Positions 1 to 7,354 of a DNA stretch of 9,879 nt are shown here, one piece after another. The DNA lies in assembly GCA_943913905.1 (NCBI GenBank), contig CALTZZ010000087.1, positions 1 through 9,879 on the forward strand, read 5' to 3'. The DNA is from an uncultured Dermabacteraceae bacterium. Lineage in GTDB: Bacteria; Actinomycetota; Actinomycetes; Actinomycetales; Dermabacteraceae. The notes under the pieces are model-generated. The model was not told the DNA's origin. It was given only the letters and a program-made list of their open reading frames with translations, and searched no databases. How positions within the stretch are numbered: position 1 is the stretch's first letter; the number at the start of each line of letters is the position of its first letter. The translations under genes and the position numbers were made by a program.

Positions 1-62
1 GTGCATCCTCGCACGCCCCGAACCTCGATGACCAGTAGGGTCTCGCCCCACGGGTGGGATTA

Positions 63-968
63 CTACTTCAAAATGACGGCCGGATTGTCCTGGTAGCCAC
101 TCTTCCAGCGCTTGTAGGCCACGCCGGCGGGAGCCTTTCCACCCTTCGGCACGATGGCGACGCGGCATGTGGAGGCGGAATCACCTGGCTGTGACTTCGA
201 GGGGAGGGACTTCGGTTTGCAGAAGTCGAAGCCGACGGTTCCCACTTCTTGGAGCTGTGCCCCGGGTGCCGCGACCGGCGTGAAGTCAGTCTGGGTAGAC
301 ATGACGCCGTCGACGTTGCCGCTCTTGTGCGTGCTCGTGACGTACACGGCCCACACATCGTAGTTGGCGATCTTGGCTTCCTCTGCGATGAGCTGGTCTT
401 TCTCAGCACCCTCGATCTTCCGAATATCGGTAATGGTGTGGCTGAACATCGCCTCTTCGCCGGTCTCCTGATTGTTGATCGGCATGTTCGCGGTGCCGCC
501 GGTGGCGGTCTGGCCGGGCTTCAGCACGTCACCGCTCGTTGCAGGGGCGGCGTTCGTGTCGGTGTCCGTACCGGTGCTCGCGTCCTGATCGTCGTTGCCC
601 GACCCGGAGTTGCCGTCCGAATCATCTCCGTTGTTGGTCGCCGAGCCTCCGCTACCCGCGGCATCGTCGTTCTCGGAATCGTTGTTCGAGTCGTCGTTAT
701 TGCCGTCGTTGTTACCTGAGCCCGAGTTGTTCTCGTCGTTGTTGCCGGAATCCGAATCGTTGTTCGAGTCACCGTCCGAGTTATTGCTTCCTTGTTGATC
801 TTTGTCGTTGTCGTTCTCGTTGTTGTTCTCCGACCCCTCTTGGGACTGAGTGGTGTTCTTCCCGTCGTCGCCGTCGGTGCCGCTGCCAGGCAAAACCCCG
901 CACCCTGAGAGTGCTGCAGCAGTGAGGGCGATCGTTCCGATGGCCGTGGCAATGCGTGTCTTTTTCAT
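63..968 (-). CDS. Secreted lipoprotein of unknown function with Asn/Asp-rich linker
   Basis: A 301-residue protein that I do not recognise beyond its architecture. Residues 1-22 form a lipoprotein signal peptide (KK and R near the start, a hydrophobic stretch, lipobox LSGC), with C23 as the lipidated cysteine, so it should be anchored to the outer face of the membrane. Residues about 29-145 are low complexity, almost only N, D, S, G, E, Q and T, and probably act as a flexible, acidic spacer. The C-terminal domain, about 150-301, is compact with a beta-rich look and holds two cysteines, C250 and C268, which may form a disulfide. It weakly recalls DUF4352-like immunoglobulin-type lipoprotein domains, but I cannot confirm that. 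The ATG start is supported by GAGGAG a few bases upstream, and the stop is TAG. It lies behind the lacZ operon on the same strand, separated by 117 bp, and probably has its own transcription unit. Confidence 0.85.
   Translation of the reverse strand: MKKTRIATAIGTIALTAAALSGCGVLPGSGTDGDDGKNTTQSQEGSENNNENDNDKDQQGSNNSDGDSNNDSDSGNNDENNSGSGNNDGNNDDSNNDSENDDAAGSGGSATNNGDDSDGNSGSGNDDQDASTGTDTDTNAAPATSGDVLKPGQTATGGTANMPINNQETGEEAMFSHTITDIRKIEGAEKDQLIAEEAKIANYDVWAVYVTSTHKSGNVDGVMSTQTDFTPVAAPGAQLQEVGTVGFDFCKPKSLPSKSQPGDSASTCRVAIVPKGGKAPAGVAYKRWKSGYQDNPAVILK
543..881 (-). repeat. Low-complexity Asn/Asp/Ser/Gly coding repeat
   Basis: This stretch encodes residues about 30-142 of the lipoprotein. It is an irregular run of AAC, GAC, AGC/TCG and GGC/GGT codons and shows on the plus strand as repeated gttgtt and tcgttg motifs. 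No fixed repeat unit is kept, so it is a degenerate low-complexity tract rather than a clean tandem array. Such tracts vary in length between strains by slippage or recombination. Confidence 0.7.
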
Positions 969-985
969 GACTGTCTCCTCGGTGA

Positions 986-1016
986 GTACCTGGTGTTTGC
1001 TACACCTTCAAGGTAC
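986..1016 (-). promoter_or_regulatory. Leader stem-loop / inverted repeat upstream of the lipoprotein gene
   Basis: On the plus strand GTACCT (986-991) pairs with AGGTAC (1011-1016), and directly inside it GGTGT (992-996) pairs with ACACC (1002-1006). This leaves a 5-nt loop and a 4-nt one-sided bulge (ttca). The element ends just upstream of the GAGGAG ribosome binding site of the lipoprotein gene. It could be an mRNA 5' hairpin affecting translation or stability, or a DNA operator with two nested inverted repeats. The pairing is seen; the function is inferred. Confidence 0.35.
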
Positions 1017-1063
1017 GAAGGGTCGTGGGGGAAAGCCATGGGCAGAGGTACAAGGTGAGAACT

Positions 1064-1084
1064 GATGGGGCAGTAAGGCCCACC
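1064..1084 (-). terminator. Possible terminator hairpin after lacZ
   Basis: One nucleotide after the lacZ stop codon the minus strand can fold into a hairpin. The left arm is GGTGGGC (1084-1078), the loop CTTACT, and the right arm GCCCCATC (1071-1064), with one bulged base and one G-U pair. There is no T-run, as is common for terminators in high-GC actinobacteria. Its position at the end of the operon supports the call, but the stem is short. Confidence 0.35.
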
Positions 1085-1085
1085 G

Positions 1086-4000
1086 TCACGAATCGGAGAT
1101 GGTGAACCCCAGTTTCCACGTACCGGATCGGGGCCGGAGTTGATATTCGGGCCTAACGTCGGGGCCGCAGGACCGGGTTCCAACACCGTGTTGGGCCACG
1201 TCAAACACAAGATGCGTGCGTTCCGGGGCGGGCAGCTCGTGCGGGTGTGTTGCTGCGGCAACCTGTGCGACGGAATGCTCGCGGATAGTGAAGCCGGGCC
1301 GCTGTTCGTATGGACCGACGCATTCGGTTTCCACAGCGAAGCCAAGCCCTTCGAGAGCGACCGAGCGAAGGTCGGCACGGTGGCCTGATTCTTGAGGAAC
1401 CGCGTACTCGGTCACGAGATCGTGAACGTCGCGGGCAAAGCGGCCCACACGCGCTGCAGCGTGTGAATCGGGATAGTTTTCTTCGGGGCCGGTGCCGAAC
1501 CAGGACACGCGTCCGGCACCGAGCGGCGCCGTGAATTCGAGCCCGAGCCGTGCCCATGGATGGTCCCATCCCCGCGATGGCGTTGCGGATGCGTGCAGGC
1601 GCAAGGCACCGGCATCGTTCATCGTCCATTCGATCTCGACGTCAACGTAGGCGCGCGATGCGGCGGGCGCGTAGCGGTGGAGAGCCCACACGCGAGTGAC
1701 GCTTACCTCCGTGTTGATGATCCGACGTTGGAGTCGATGAAGTCCGTCGGCCACCCACAGGGTGGCCGCGCTGGGACCCGGGACGCCTTCGCCCAGAGAA
1801 TCGGCTGGATCGGCGAGGAGGTAGGACCCGAAGTCGCTGAGGGAGTCGTTTTCAGTGGGGGCTCGCCAGAGGAGGAGCCGCGGCCCAGCAATATCGAGGT
1901 TTCCCAGGCGGGTGAGGTCGCCGGTGGTGTGATCGAACTGGGCGCCGGTGATGCGGGCGCGAACCGGCGGTGGGCCACCGATGGCCCGGCGATGCGGCAC
2001 ATGCACTTGCGCGAAGGCAACCTCGTGCCCAGCACTCGCCCATGCAGTGTCGTGGCGCAGTGTCGCGACCACGGTGCGGATGAGCTCACTGCGCGCTCGG
2101 TCCATGAGGTCGAGGCCAGGGAGGTCCGTGCTTGCAGGGTTGTCGTCGGCGTCGAGCGAATCGATCGCGAGTTCGGTGCGAGATACCTCGTGGCCGTCGA
2201 TCTCATCGACCACTTCGAACCTGAAATCGCTCAGGTCGCCGGCGTGGCGGAGGTCAAGGACGTCGATCGCGCGCCCGTCGCCGCTCACGTGCAACGCGAG
2301 AGGTGCAAACACTGCCTTTGTTTCTGCGAGACCGGGGGAGGGGGTTCCGTCGGCAAGGACCAGGCCATCGCATACGAAGGACCCGTCATGGATTTCCTCC
2401 CCGAAGTCACCGCCATAGGCATAGAACTCGGTGCCGTCCGGGCTCTTCGTGAGAATGCCGTGGTCTCGCCACTCCCAGATGAAGCCGCCGTGCCACTGGG
2501 GTAGTTCGTTGAACAGAGCCTCGTAGTCGCTCAAACCCCCGGGCCCGTTGCCCATAGCGTGCACGTATTCGCACAGAATCATGGGGCGTGAAGCGAGCAC
2601 CGCGTTGCGGCCTGGAATCGTGGAACGGCCTTGCCCCAGTCCGGCGCTCATTTGCCGCATGTGTTCGATTGGCGGATACATGCGTGAGACCAGGTCTGTG
2701 TATTCGCCGTCGAAGTCAGGCTCGTAATGCACGGGCCGTTCGGGATCGCGGTCGTGCAGCCACGCGGCCATCTTCGCCATGTTGGAGCCGGTGTGGCCTT
2801 CGTTACCAAGCGACATCGACACGATCGACGGATGGTTCTTGTCGCGCTCAAAGAACCGCTCCACGCGGTCAAGCAAGTTATCCCGCCAGCGTGGATCGTT
2901 CGCCGGAACGTCACGCCACCCGCTGGCTTCGAATCCGTGGGCCTCGTAATCGCATTCATCCATCACCCAAAAGCCCAGCTCATCGGTGAGGTCAAAGAAC
3001 TCGGGGTGGGGCGGGTAGTGGGAGGTTCGAATGGCGTTAATGTTGTGGCGCTTCATCATCATCAGCCCCTCGCGGGCCTTCTCGCGGTCCCACACACGCC
3101 CGTGCTCGGGATCGTATTCGTGGCGGTTGACGCCACGGATCCGCAGCTTCTTGCCATTGACGCGCCACTCATACCCCTCGAGGGACACACGCCGGAAACC
3201 CACCCGCAGCGAGATTTCTTCCACAGCATTACTCACGGTCGCCGCATACAGTCGAGGCACATCCGCGCTCCACGGCTCCACGTCACCAATTTCAATGGGG
3301 CCGACGTCGGCCGGAGACTCAAAGAGCTGCTCAACCTCGAGCTCCGGCACTGAGATCGTGATCGGAAATGCGCTTTCGTGTGCCCGGATTTCGGGGATGA
3401 GCGCGCCGGGGCCAGGCAGCGTTGAGCCGTTCACGGGATCGAAATCGGCGCGGAGCCACACGTCGTCAATGCCCGCGTGGGGGCGCAGCAGAACCTGGAC
3501 GTCGCGGAAGATTCCCGGGAGCCACCACTGGTCTTGATCCTCGAGGTACGTGTTCGAACTCCACTGATGCACGCGCATGTGGAGCGTGTTTCGTCCCTCG
3601 CGCACCATGTCCGTGATGTCGAGTTCCTGGGTGAGACGCGAACCGCGAATTTCACCGGCCTCGCGCCCGTTCACCCACACCACCGCGAGCGACTCGATCC
3701 CCAAGGTGCGCAGATAGATGCGATCAGCACCCGCGCGCTGCGCGGCCGACAGCTCGAAATGCGTGCGGTAATCGCCCGTGGGATTGTGGTCTGGAACGTT
3801 TGGCACATCCACGGGGAACGGAAATTCGATGTTCTGGTACGCCGGCGCCCCGTATTTCCCAAACGCACCGAATTCGCCGCCGCCGGTCAGAACCCAATGC
3901 GACGGCACCGTAATGGAATCCCAGCCAGACGTATCGAAGTCTTTCGTCGGCGCCTCATCCCCGGCGCCTTCAGCGCTATGCGAGTACGAAAAGTCCCACT

Positions 4001-4106
4001 GGCCAGCAAGGTCGATGACTTCGGCACTCGAGTCGAGGTGAGCGCGGGGCTGCACGCGGGCACCGGAACCCGGGGCGAAAGAGGTGAGAGCGGTGCGAGT
4101 ACGCAT
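1086..4106 (-). CDS. lacZ: Beta-galactosidase, glycoside hydrolase family 2 (LacZ type)
   Basis: Hydrolyses terminal beta-D-galactosides such as lactose in the cytoplasm. At 1006 residues it is close to the 1023 of E. coli LacZ. Domain order: sugar-binding jelly roll (about 30-210, with EDQDQW at 189-194), Ig-like domain (about 215-315), TIM barrel (about 315-600), a further Ig-like domain, and the C-terminal Bgal small-chain domain (about 720-1003, with RAPTEND and GTGPEENYPD). The acid/base is E436 in GNEGH and the nucleophile E513 in LCEYVHAMGN. E388 and H390 (YEAHG) match the Mg site, and H363 lies in RTSHYPPHP. The position of E. coli W999 is cysteine here (C980 in GVGTRSCGP), as in some Arthrobacter enzymes. 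I chose the ATG at 4106 because homology begins shortly after it and AGGAG lies about 11 nt upstream. The open frame runs on to 4556, but that part only shadows the permease gene. There is no signal peptide. It is the last gene of the operon, 155 bp behind the permease, and its stop is TGA. Confidence 0.96.
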   Translation of the reverse strand: MRTRTALTSFAPGSGARVQPRAHLDSSAEVIDLAGQWDFSYSHSAEGAGDEAPTKDFDTSGWDSITVPSHWVLTGGGEFGAFGKYGAPAYQNIEFPFPVDVPNVPDHNPTGDYRTHFELSAAQRAGADRIYLRTLGIESLAVVWVNGREAGEIRGSRLTQELDITDMVREGRNTLHMRVHQWSSNTYLEDQDQWWLPGIFRDVQVLLRPHAGIDDVWLRADFDPVNGSTLPGPGALIPEIRAHESAFPITISVPELEVEQLFESPADVGPIEIGDVEPWSADVPRLYAATVSNAVEEISLRVGFRRVSLEGYEWRVNGKKLRIRGVNRHEYDPEHGRVWDREKAREGLMMMKRHNINAIRTSHYPPHPEFFDLTDELGFWVMDECDYEAHGFEASGWRDVPANDPRWRDNLLDRVERFFERDKNHPSIVSMSLGNEGHTGSNMAKMAAWLHDRDPERPVHYEPDFDGEYTDLVSRMYPPIEHMRQMSAGLGQGRSTIPGRNAVLASRPMILCEYVHAMGNGPGGLSDYEALFNELPQWHGGFIWEWRDHGILTKSPDGTEFYAYGGDFGEEIHDGSFVCDGLVLADGTPSPGLAETKAVFAPLALHVSGDGRAIDVLDLRHAGDLSDFRFEVVDEIDGHEVSRTELAIDSLDADDNPASTDLPGLDLMDRARSELIRTVVATLRHDTAWASAGHEVAFAQVHVPHRRAIGGPPPVRARITGAQFDHTTGDLTRLGNLDIAGPRLLLWRAPTENDSLSDFGSYLLADPADSLGEGVPGPSAATLWVADGLHRLQRRIINTEVSVTRVWALHRYAPAASRAYVDVEIEWTMNDAGALRLHASATPSRGWDHPWARLGLEFTAPLGAGRVSWFGTGPEENYPDSHAAARVGRFARDVHDLVTEYAVPQESGHRADLRSVALEGLGFAVETECVGPYEQRPGFTIREHSVAQVAAATHPHELPAPERTHLVFDVAQHGVGTRSCGPDVRPEYQLRPRSGTWKLGFTISDS

Positions 4107-4174
4107 ATGAACGAATGCTCCTGACACGAGTGGGACTGGCGTGTTGACGTGGGGATGTGGAGGCGTGGAAACGC

Positions 4175-4223
4175 GAAGAACAGAGTGGGATGAGCAGAGC
4201 GGGAAGAGGGACGGAGCGGAAGG
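4175..4223 (-). promoter_or_regulatory. C-rich, G-poor lacZ leader (possible Rho-utilisation tract)
   Basis: On the coding strand these 49 nt contain 42 pyrimidines: 25 C, 17 T, only 5 G and 2 A, in an otherwise balanced high-GC region. It directly follows the hairpin at 4224-4257 in the direction of transcription and lies in the 155-bp gap before lacZ. C-rich, G-poor, unstructured RNA is what Rho binds, so this may be a rut-like site that lowers or regulates readthrough into lacZ. I found no convincing separate promoter for lacZ in the gap. The base skew is seen; the Rho role is inferred. Confidence 0.3.
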
Positions 4224-4257
4224 GACGTGCCCCGAGCCTAACCGCCCGAGGCACGTC
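4224..4257 (-). terminator. Intercistronic stem-loop between permease and lacZ
   Basis: GACGTGCC (4224-4231) pairs perfectly with GGCACGTC (4250-4257). The stem can extend to 14 positions with two mismatches around a 6-nt loop. It begins 4 nt after the TAA of the MalG-like permease. No T-run follows on the minus strand. It may be a partial terminator or an mRNA-stabilising hairpin that sets the ratio of transport to lacZ transcript. Confidence 0.5.
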
Positions 4258-4261
4258 AAAG

Positions 4262-5044
4262 TTACCCCTTCGTTGAACCCATCGTGAGGCCCGAAACGAA
4301 CTGCCTCTGCAATACGAAGAAGATGAACAGGATGGGCAGCGCTGCGATGATCGAACCCGCGGAAAGCAGGTTGTAGTCGGTGAAGAATGTACCCTTGAGG
4401 TTGTTGAGCGAGCTCGTCACCGGGAACTTGTCGCCGCTTTGCAGCAGCACCGTTGCCCAAAAGAACTCGTTGTAAATCCAAGCAGCCTGTAGGGTCGCGA
4501 GGGCCGCCAGGGGCGTGCGGCACAGCGGGAGCGTGAGGGTCCAGAACTGGGTCCACACGGAGGCACCGTCAACGTCTGCGGACTCGTAGATCGCCTTCGG
4601 GATGGCCTTCATGTAGTTGGACAAGACGAAGGTGCAGAACCCGGTCTGGAAGGCCACGTTGATGAGGATGACGCCCCAGTGAGTGTCGAGCAAACTGCCT
4701 GATTCGGAGATCCACTGAGGCAGCGGCACCGCCCGGTAGATCCGGTACACGGGCACGAGCAGTGCCTGCGGTGGCAGCAGGTTCGCTGCCACAAAGAACG
4801 TCAACATCCCCAGGTTGAACTTGAAGGTGAAGCGAGCCAGCACAAACGCCATGCACGAGCTGAGCGCGAGCGTGAGCACCACGGCAACGATCGTGATGAT
4901 CGCCGAGTTCACGAACGAATACGAGAACCCGCCGCGCTCCCACGCGTTGATCCAGTTATCAAACGTGAAACCACCGAAGGAAAAGTAGCCGTATTCCAGC
5001 GTGTAACCGTAGTCGCGGAACGAGTTGAACAGTGCCCAGAGCAT
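4262..5044 (-). CDS. ABC sugar transporter permease, MalG-like, separated from its N-terminus by an in-frame TGA
   Basis: Inner-membrane permease subunit of a carbohydrate uptake ABC transporter (MalG/CUT1 family). From the ATG at 5044 it is 260 residues with hydrophobic segments near 45-70, 78-105, 122-145, 180-200 and 227-245. The cytoplasmic EAA loop is at about 151-174 (YESADVDGAS...LPL) and contacts the ATPase. The normal start lies upstream at 5122, behind a good ribosome binding site, but a TGA at 5054-5056 interrupts the reading frame. Read through, the protein would be 286 residues, normal for the family. From 5044 it lacks most of the first membrane helix, and no Shine-Dalgarno sequence precedes this ATG. 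It does lie 9 nt after the TGA, so reinitiation by terminating ribosomes is conceivable. The rest of the frame is intact and looks conserved. It is either a recent pseudogene, a reinitiated short form, or a base error in the assembly. Confidence 0.8.
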   Translation of the reverse strand: MLWALFNSFRDYGYTLEYGYFSFGGFTFDNWINAWERGGFSYSFVNSAIITIVAVVLTLALSSCMAFVLARFTFKFNLGMLTFFVAANLLPPQALLVPVYRIYRAVPLPQWISESGSLLDTHWGVILINVAFQTGFCTFVLSNYMKAIPKAIYESADVDGASVWTQFWTLTLPLCRTPLAALATLQAAWIYNEFFWATVLLQSGDKFPVTSSLNNLKGTFFTDYNLLSAGSIIAALPILFIFFVLQRQFVSGLTMGSTKG

Positions 5045-5122
5045 GGGGAACAGTCAGGTCAGAGCAATGATGGCCAGGAAGATGTGCAGAATGACCCGAG
5101 CGGGCATGAACGATTTCGACAT
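5045..5122 (-). pseudogene. Severed N-terminus of the MalG-like permease (premature TGA at codon 23)
   Basis: ATG at 5122-5120 starts 1 nt after the TGA of the MalF-like gene and is preceded by AAGGGAG at a normal distance, so it is the native start. It encodes MSKSFMPARVILHIFLAIIA followed by LT, then TGA (5056-5054), then LFP before M at 5044. This is the cytoplasmic tail and first half of membrane helix 1. The TGA sits where MalG-type helices often carry Trp (TGG), so one G-to-A change explains it. Other genes in the window end in TGA, so it is a true stop under the code used here. Confidence 0.8.
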
Positions 5123-5123
5123 G

Positions 5124-6014
5124 TCAGTTTTCTCCCTTAATCATCACGCGCAGCTGAACCACGATGAAGATCGAACTCATGATGAGCATGACCGTGGCAA
5201 GCGCCGAACCGAATCCCACGCGGCTCGCTTCGCCCGCCACGTTTTGAGTTACGAGTGTGGAGATGAGCTCGAGGCCGTTGCGCCCCTTGTTGATGATCCA
5301 CACGATGTCGAATGCTCGCAGCCCCTCGATGAAGGTGATGACGAGCAGAAGGATATTGACGGGCCGGAGCACCGGGAACACGATCTGGAAGAACGTGCGG
5401 ACTTCACCGGCGCTGTCGAGCGAGGCCGCCTCACGTAGCGACGAGTCCACGCCCTTGAGCCCCGCTAAGTACAGAAGCATGATGTATCCAACGTGGCGCC
5501 AACCGTTCGCGATCATGGCGGCGTACAGGTTGATGGTGGGGTCGCCGTACCAGTCGATTGGCGCACCGAGGATGGCGTTGAGGAAGCCTTGGTCGCGCGA
5601 GTAGATGAGCTGCCACATGAAGCCGATGAGGGCGGCAGACAGAATCACCGGCAGGTAGATCGAGGTCTGGTAAAACTTCGATCCCTTGAGCTCCTTATCG
5701 AGCAGGACCGCGAGAAACATGCCGATCGGCGTGAACACGAAGAAGAGACCGGCGAGCCAGATCAGGTTGTTGATGATCGCGGGCCAGAAAGCCGGGTAGA
5801 TGGTGGCGGCGTCCACGTAGTTCTGTGCACCAATGAACGTGATGTCATCGAGCCCGCCGATGCCGTCCCAGCTCGTAAAGCTGAGGATGACCGTGGCGAG
5901 GGCGGGGAGCCAGATGAGCAGTCCCACGAGGACGAGGGGGATCGCACTCATGGCGATCACAGTGAATTTATCGCGGCCTTTGAGCTGCGCGAGTGGCCCA
6001 ATGTTCTTGGACAT
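5124..6014 (-). CDS. ABC sugar transporter permease, MalF/UgpA-like
   Basis: One of the two membrane subunits of a CUT1-type carbohydrate importer. It has 296 residues, the usual length for MalF-like proteins without the extra periplasmic domain. Hydrophobic segments lie near 19-46, 80-106, 117-138, 165-187, 217-241 and 267-291, giving six membrane helices. The EAA loop that docks with the ATPase is visible at about 193-216 (LREAASLDSAGE...FPVLRP). The ATG start is backed by AAGGAG 5 nt upstream. It lies 30 nt after the binding-protein gene, and its TGA stop is 1 nt from the ATG of the MalG-like gene, so the two permeases are translationally coupled. No ATPase gene is present in the window. 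Confidence 0.93.
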   Translation of the reverse strand: MSKNIGPLAQLKGRDKFTVIAMSAIPLVLVGLLIWLPALATVILSFTSWDGIGGLDDITFIGAQNYVDAATIYPAFWPAIINNLIWLAGLFFVFTPIGMFLAVLLDKELKGSKFYQTSIYLPVILSAALIGFMWQLIYSRDQGFLNAILGAPIDWYGDPTINLYAAMIANGWRHVGYIMLLYLAGLKGVDSSLREAASLDSAGEVRTFFQIVFPVLRPVNILLLVITFIEGLRAFDIVWIINKGRNGLELISTLVTQNVAGEASRVGFGSALATVMLIMSSIFIVVQLRVMIKGEN

Positions 6015-6044
6015 ATGTACTCCTTGACGGCAGGGGCGTGGCGC

Positions 6045-7325
6045 TTAGGCCCGGAAGATGGATTGCTTTTGTTCCTCGACGCTCTTCAGAATCGAATCGA
6101 TCGAGTCCGGCGTCTGGAGGAAGGACTGGAGCGCGGGACTCATGACGGTCGACGCGAAGTCGGGCCGGGTGTCACGGTCCATGAACTGCGAGAGTGCGCT
6201 CGCGTTCTCCACGAGCTCCACGGCCTTTTTCTGCAGTTTCGAGTAGTTCGACTGGTCCTGATCGGAGCGAGGCGAGATGACCGACGGATCCGCATCGAGC
6301 TTGAACTGAATGGCCTCCGCAGTGGAGAGGTAGGTGAGGAGCTCCTTCGCCTTCTTCTCGTTGTGCGGTTGTGCGGCAAGCATGAAGCCGTCGATGGGGG
6401 CTTCCACCACGTCGGCTCCGATCGCAGAGTCGAATTCCGGCATGACGAAGAAGTCCAGGTCGTCTGGTGTGGACGAGGTGGCCCACTGCTGGTCGATGAA
6501 CATGCCCATGAGGTACATCGCTGACTTTTCGGTGAGCACGCTCTGTGCTGCCTCCTGCCACGTGCGGCCCAGGGGATCGGGCTGGTGGAAGGGAAGGAGC
6601 TCTTTCCACGCCTCGAACACGTTCTTGACCTCGCGGCTGGTCCACGATTCTTCACCGGCCATGAGTGCAACGTGGTAGTCGTAGCCGTTGACGCGGAGGT
6701 TGAGCTGGTCGAACGTGCCCATGGCCTCCCAGCCGTCTTTATCGCTCATGGCGATGGGGTCGAGCCCAGCGCCTTTGATGGTTTCGTTGAGCGAGATCCA
6801 TTCGTCGAACGTGGTGGGTGGCGTCCACCCGTTCGCCTCGAACACGCTGGGCTTATAGAAGATGGCCCACGGGTAATAGCTGTTGGGAATGAAGACGGGC
6901 CTGCCGCGGTCATCCGTGGACGCGGTTTTCATCTGTTCGGGCATCCCGGTGATGGAGTCCCACACGTCACTGAGGTCTGCCACGAGCTCCCGGTCAGAGA
7001 AGTATCGGGCACGGTAACCGGCGAACCAGGTAAACACGTCGTCGGGGTTTCCCTGGAGATAGTTGTTGATGCCCTCTTTGAACGTCTCGTGGTCCACCGT
7101 GTTGATGTCGGTCTCCCCTCCTTCCCACGAGTTGATCATTGCGGCGAACGACTGCCGGGCAATGTCGTCGCTTTGGTGGGAGCCGACGCGCACGAGATTC
7201 GGGTCGTTGGCGCCGAGGTTGCCGCAACCGGCGAGGAGGGCGGTTGCGCCAATGCTGGCTCCGGTCCCGATGACGGCTCGCCGTGAGGGGTGTGGGAAAC
7301 GGCGTTGGGGTGAGTAGGTGGCCAT
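6045..7325 (-). CDS. ABC sugar transporter substrate-binding lipoprotein
   Basis: Extracytoplasmic sugar-binding protein of the importer, 426 residues, family 1 (SBP_bac type). The N-terminus has a twin-arginine-like motif SRRAVIG (14-20), a hydrophobic segment, and lipobox LAGC with C34 as the lipidated cysteine. It may therefore be exported by Tat and anchored in the membrane, a common pattern for actinobacterial sugar-binding lipoproteins. Family-like features include the WFAGYRAR region (about 99-106), PNSYYPWAIFYKPSVFEANG (about 147-166), the PPTTFDEW segment typical of these proteins, and a late P-IDGFMLAA stretch. The ATG is preceded by AGGAG 5 nt upstream, and the stop is TAA. It follows the LacI gene by 29 nt and precedes the first permease by 30 nt, which indicates one operon. 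The ligand cannot be read from sequence; LacZ downstream suggests a beta-galactoside or mixed beta-oligosaccharide. Confidence 0.93.
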   Translation of the reverse strand: MATYSPQRRFPHPSRRAVIGTGASIGATALLAGCGNLGANDPNLVRVGSHQSDDIARQSFAAMINSWEGGETDINTVDHETFKEGINNYLQGNPDDVFTWFAGYRARYFSDRELVADLSDVWDSITGMPEQMKTASTDDRGRPVFIPNSYYPWAIFYKPSVFEANGWTPPTTFDEWISLNETIKGAGLDPIAMSDKDGWEAMGTFDQLNLRVNGYDYHVALMAGEESWTSREVKNVFEAWKELLPFHQPDPLGRTWQEAAQSVLTEKSAMYLMGMFIDQQWATSSTPDDLDFFVMPEFDSAIGADVVEAPIDGFMLAAQPHNEKKAKELLTYLSTAEAIQFKLDADPSVISPRSDQDQSNYSKLQKKAVELVENASALSQFMDRDTRPDFASTVMSPALQSFLQTPDSIDSILKSVEEQKQSIFRA

Positions 7326-7354
7326 AAATTCTCCTGTGAATTGTGAGGCAGAGG

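Noticed and set aside
3..38. Possible end of a convergent plus-strand gene (frame open to TAG at 36-38)
   Set aside because: Only 11 codons are visible at the window edge; they cannot be told from chance.
47..58. Short inverted repeat CCCA-cggg-TGGG after the lipoprotein stop as a terminator
   Set aside because: A 4-bp stem without a T-run is too weak to call.
1560..2504. Plus-strand open frame of 314 codons inside lacZ
   Set aside because: It is antisense to conserved LacZ sequence, has no recognisable domains, and is typical of spurious frames in high-GC genes.
4107..4556. N-terminal extension of lacZ by 150 codons to an ATG at 4556
   Set aside because: It overlaps the MalG-like permease in another frame, has no GH2-like sequence, and crosses the intercistronic hairpin. 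The ATG at 4106 with AGGAG upstream fits the family.
5054..5056. TGA read as Trp through a variant genetic code
   Set aside because: lacZ, the MalF-like permease and the patatin-like gene all end in TGA at the expected family C-termini, and Trp elsewhere is TGG.
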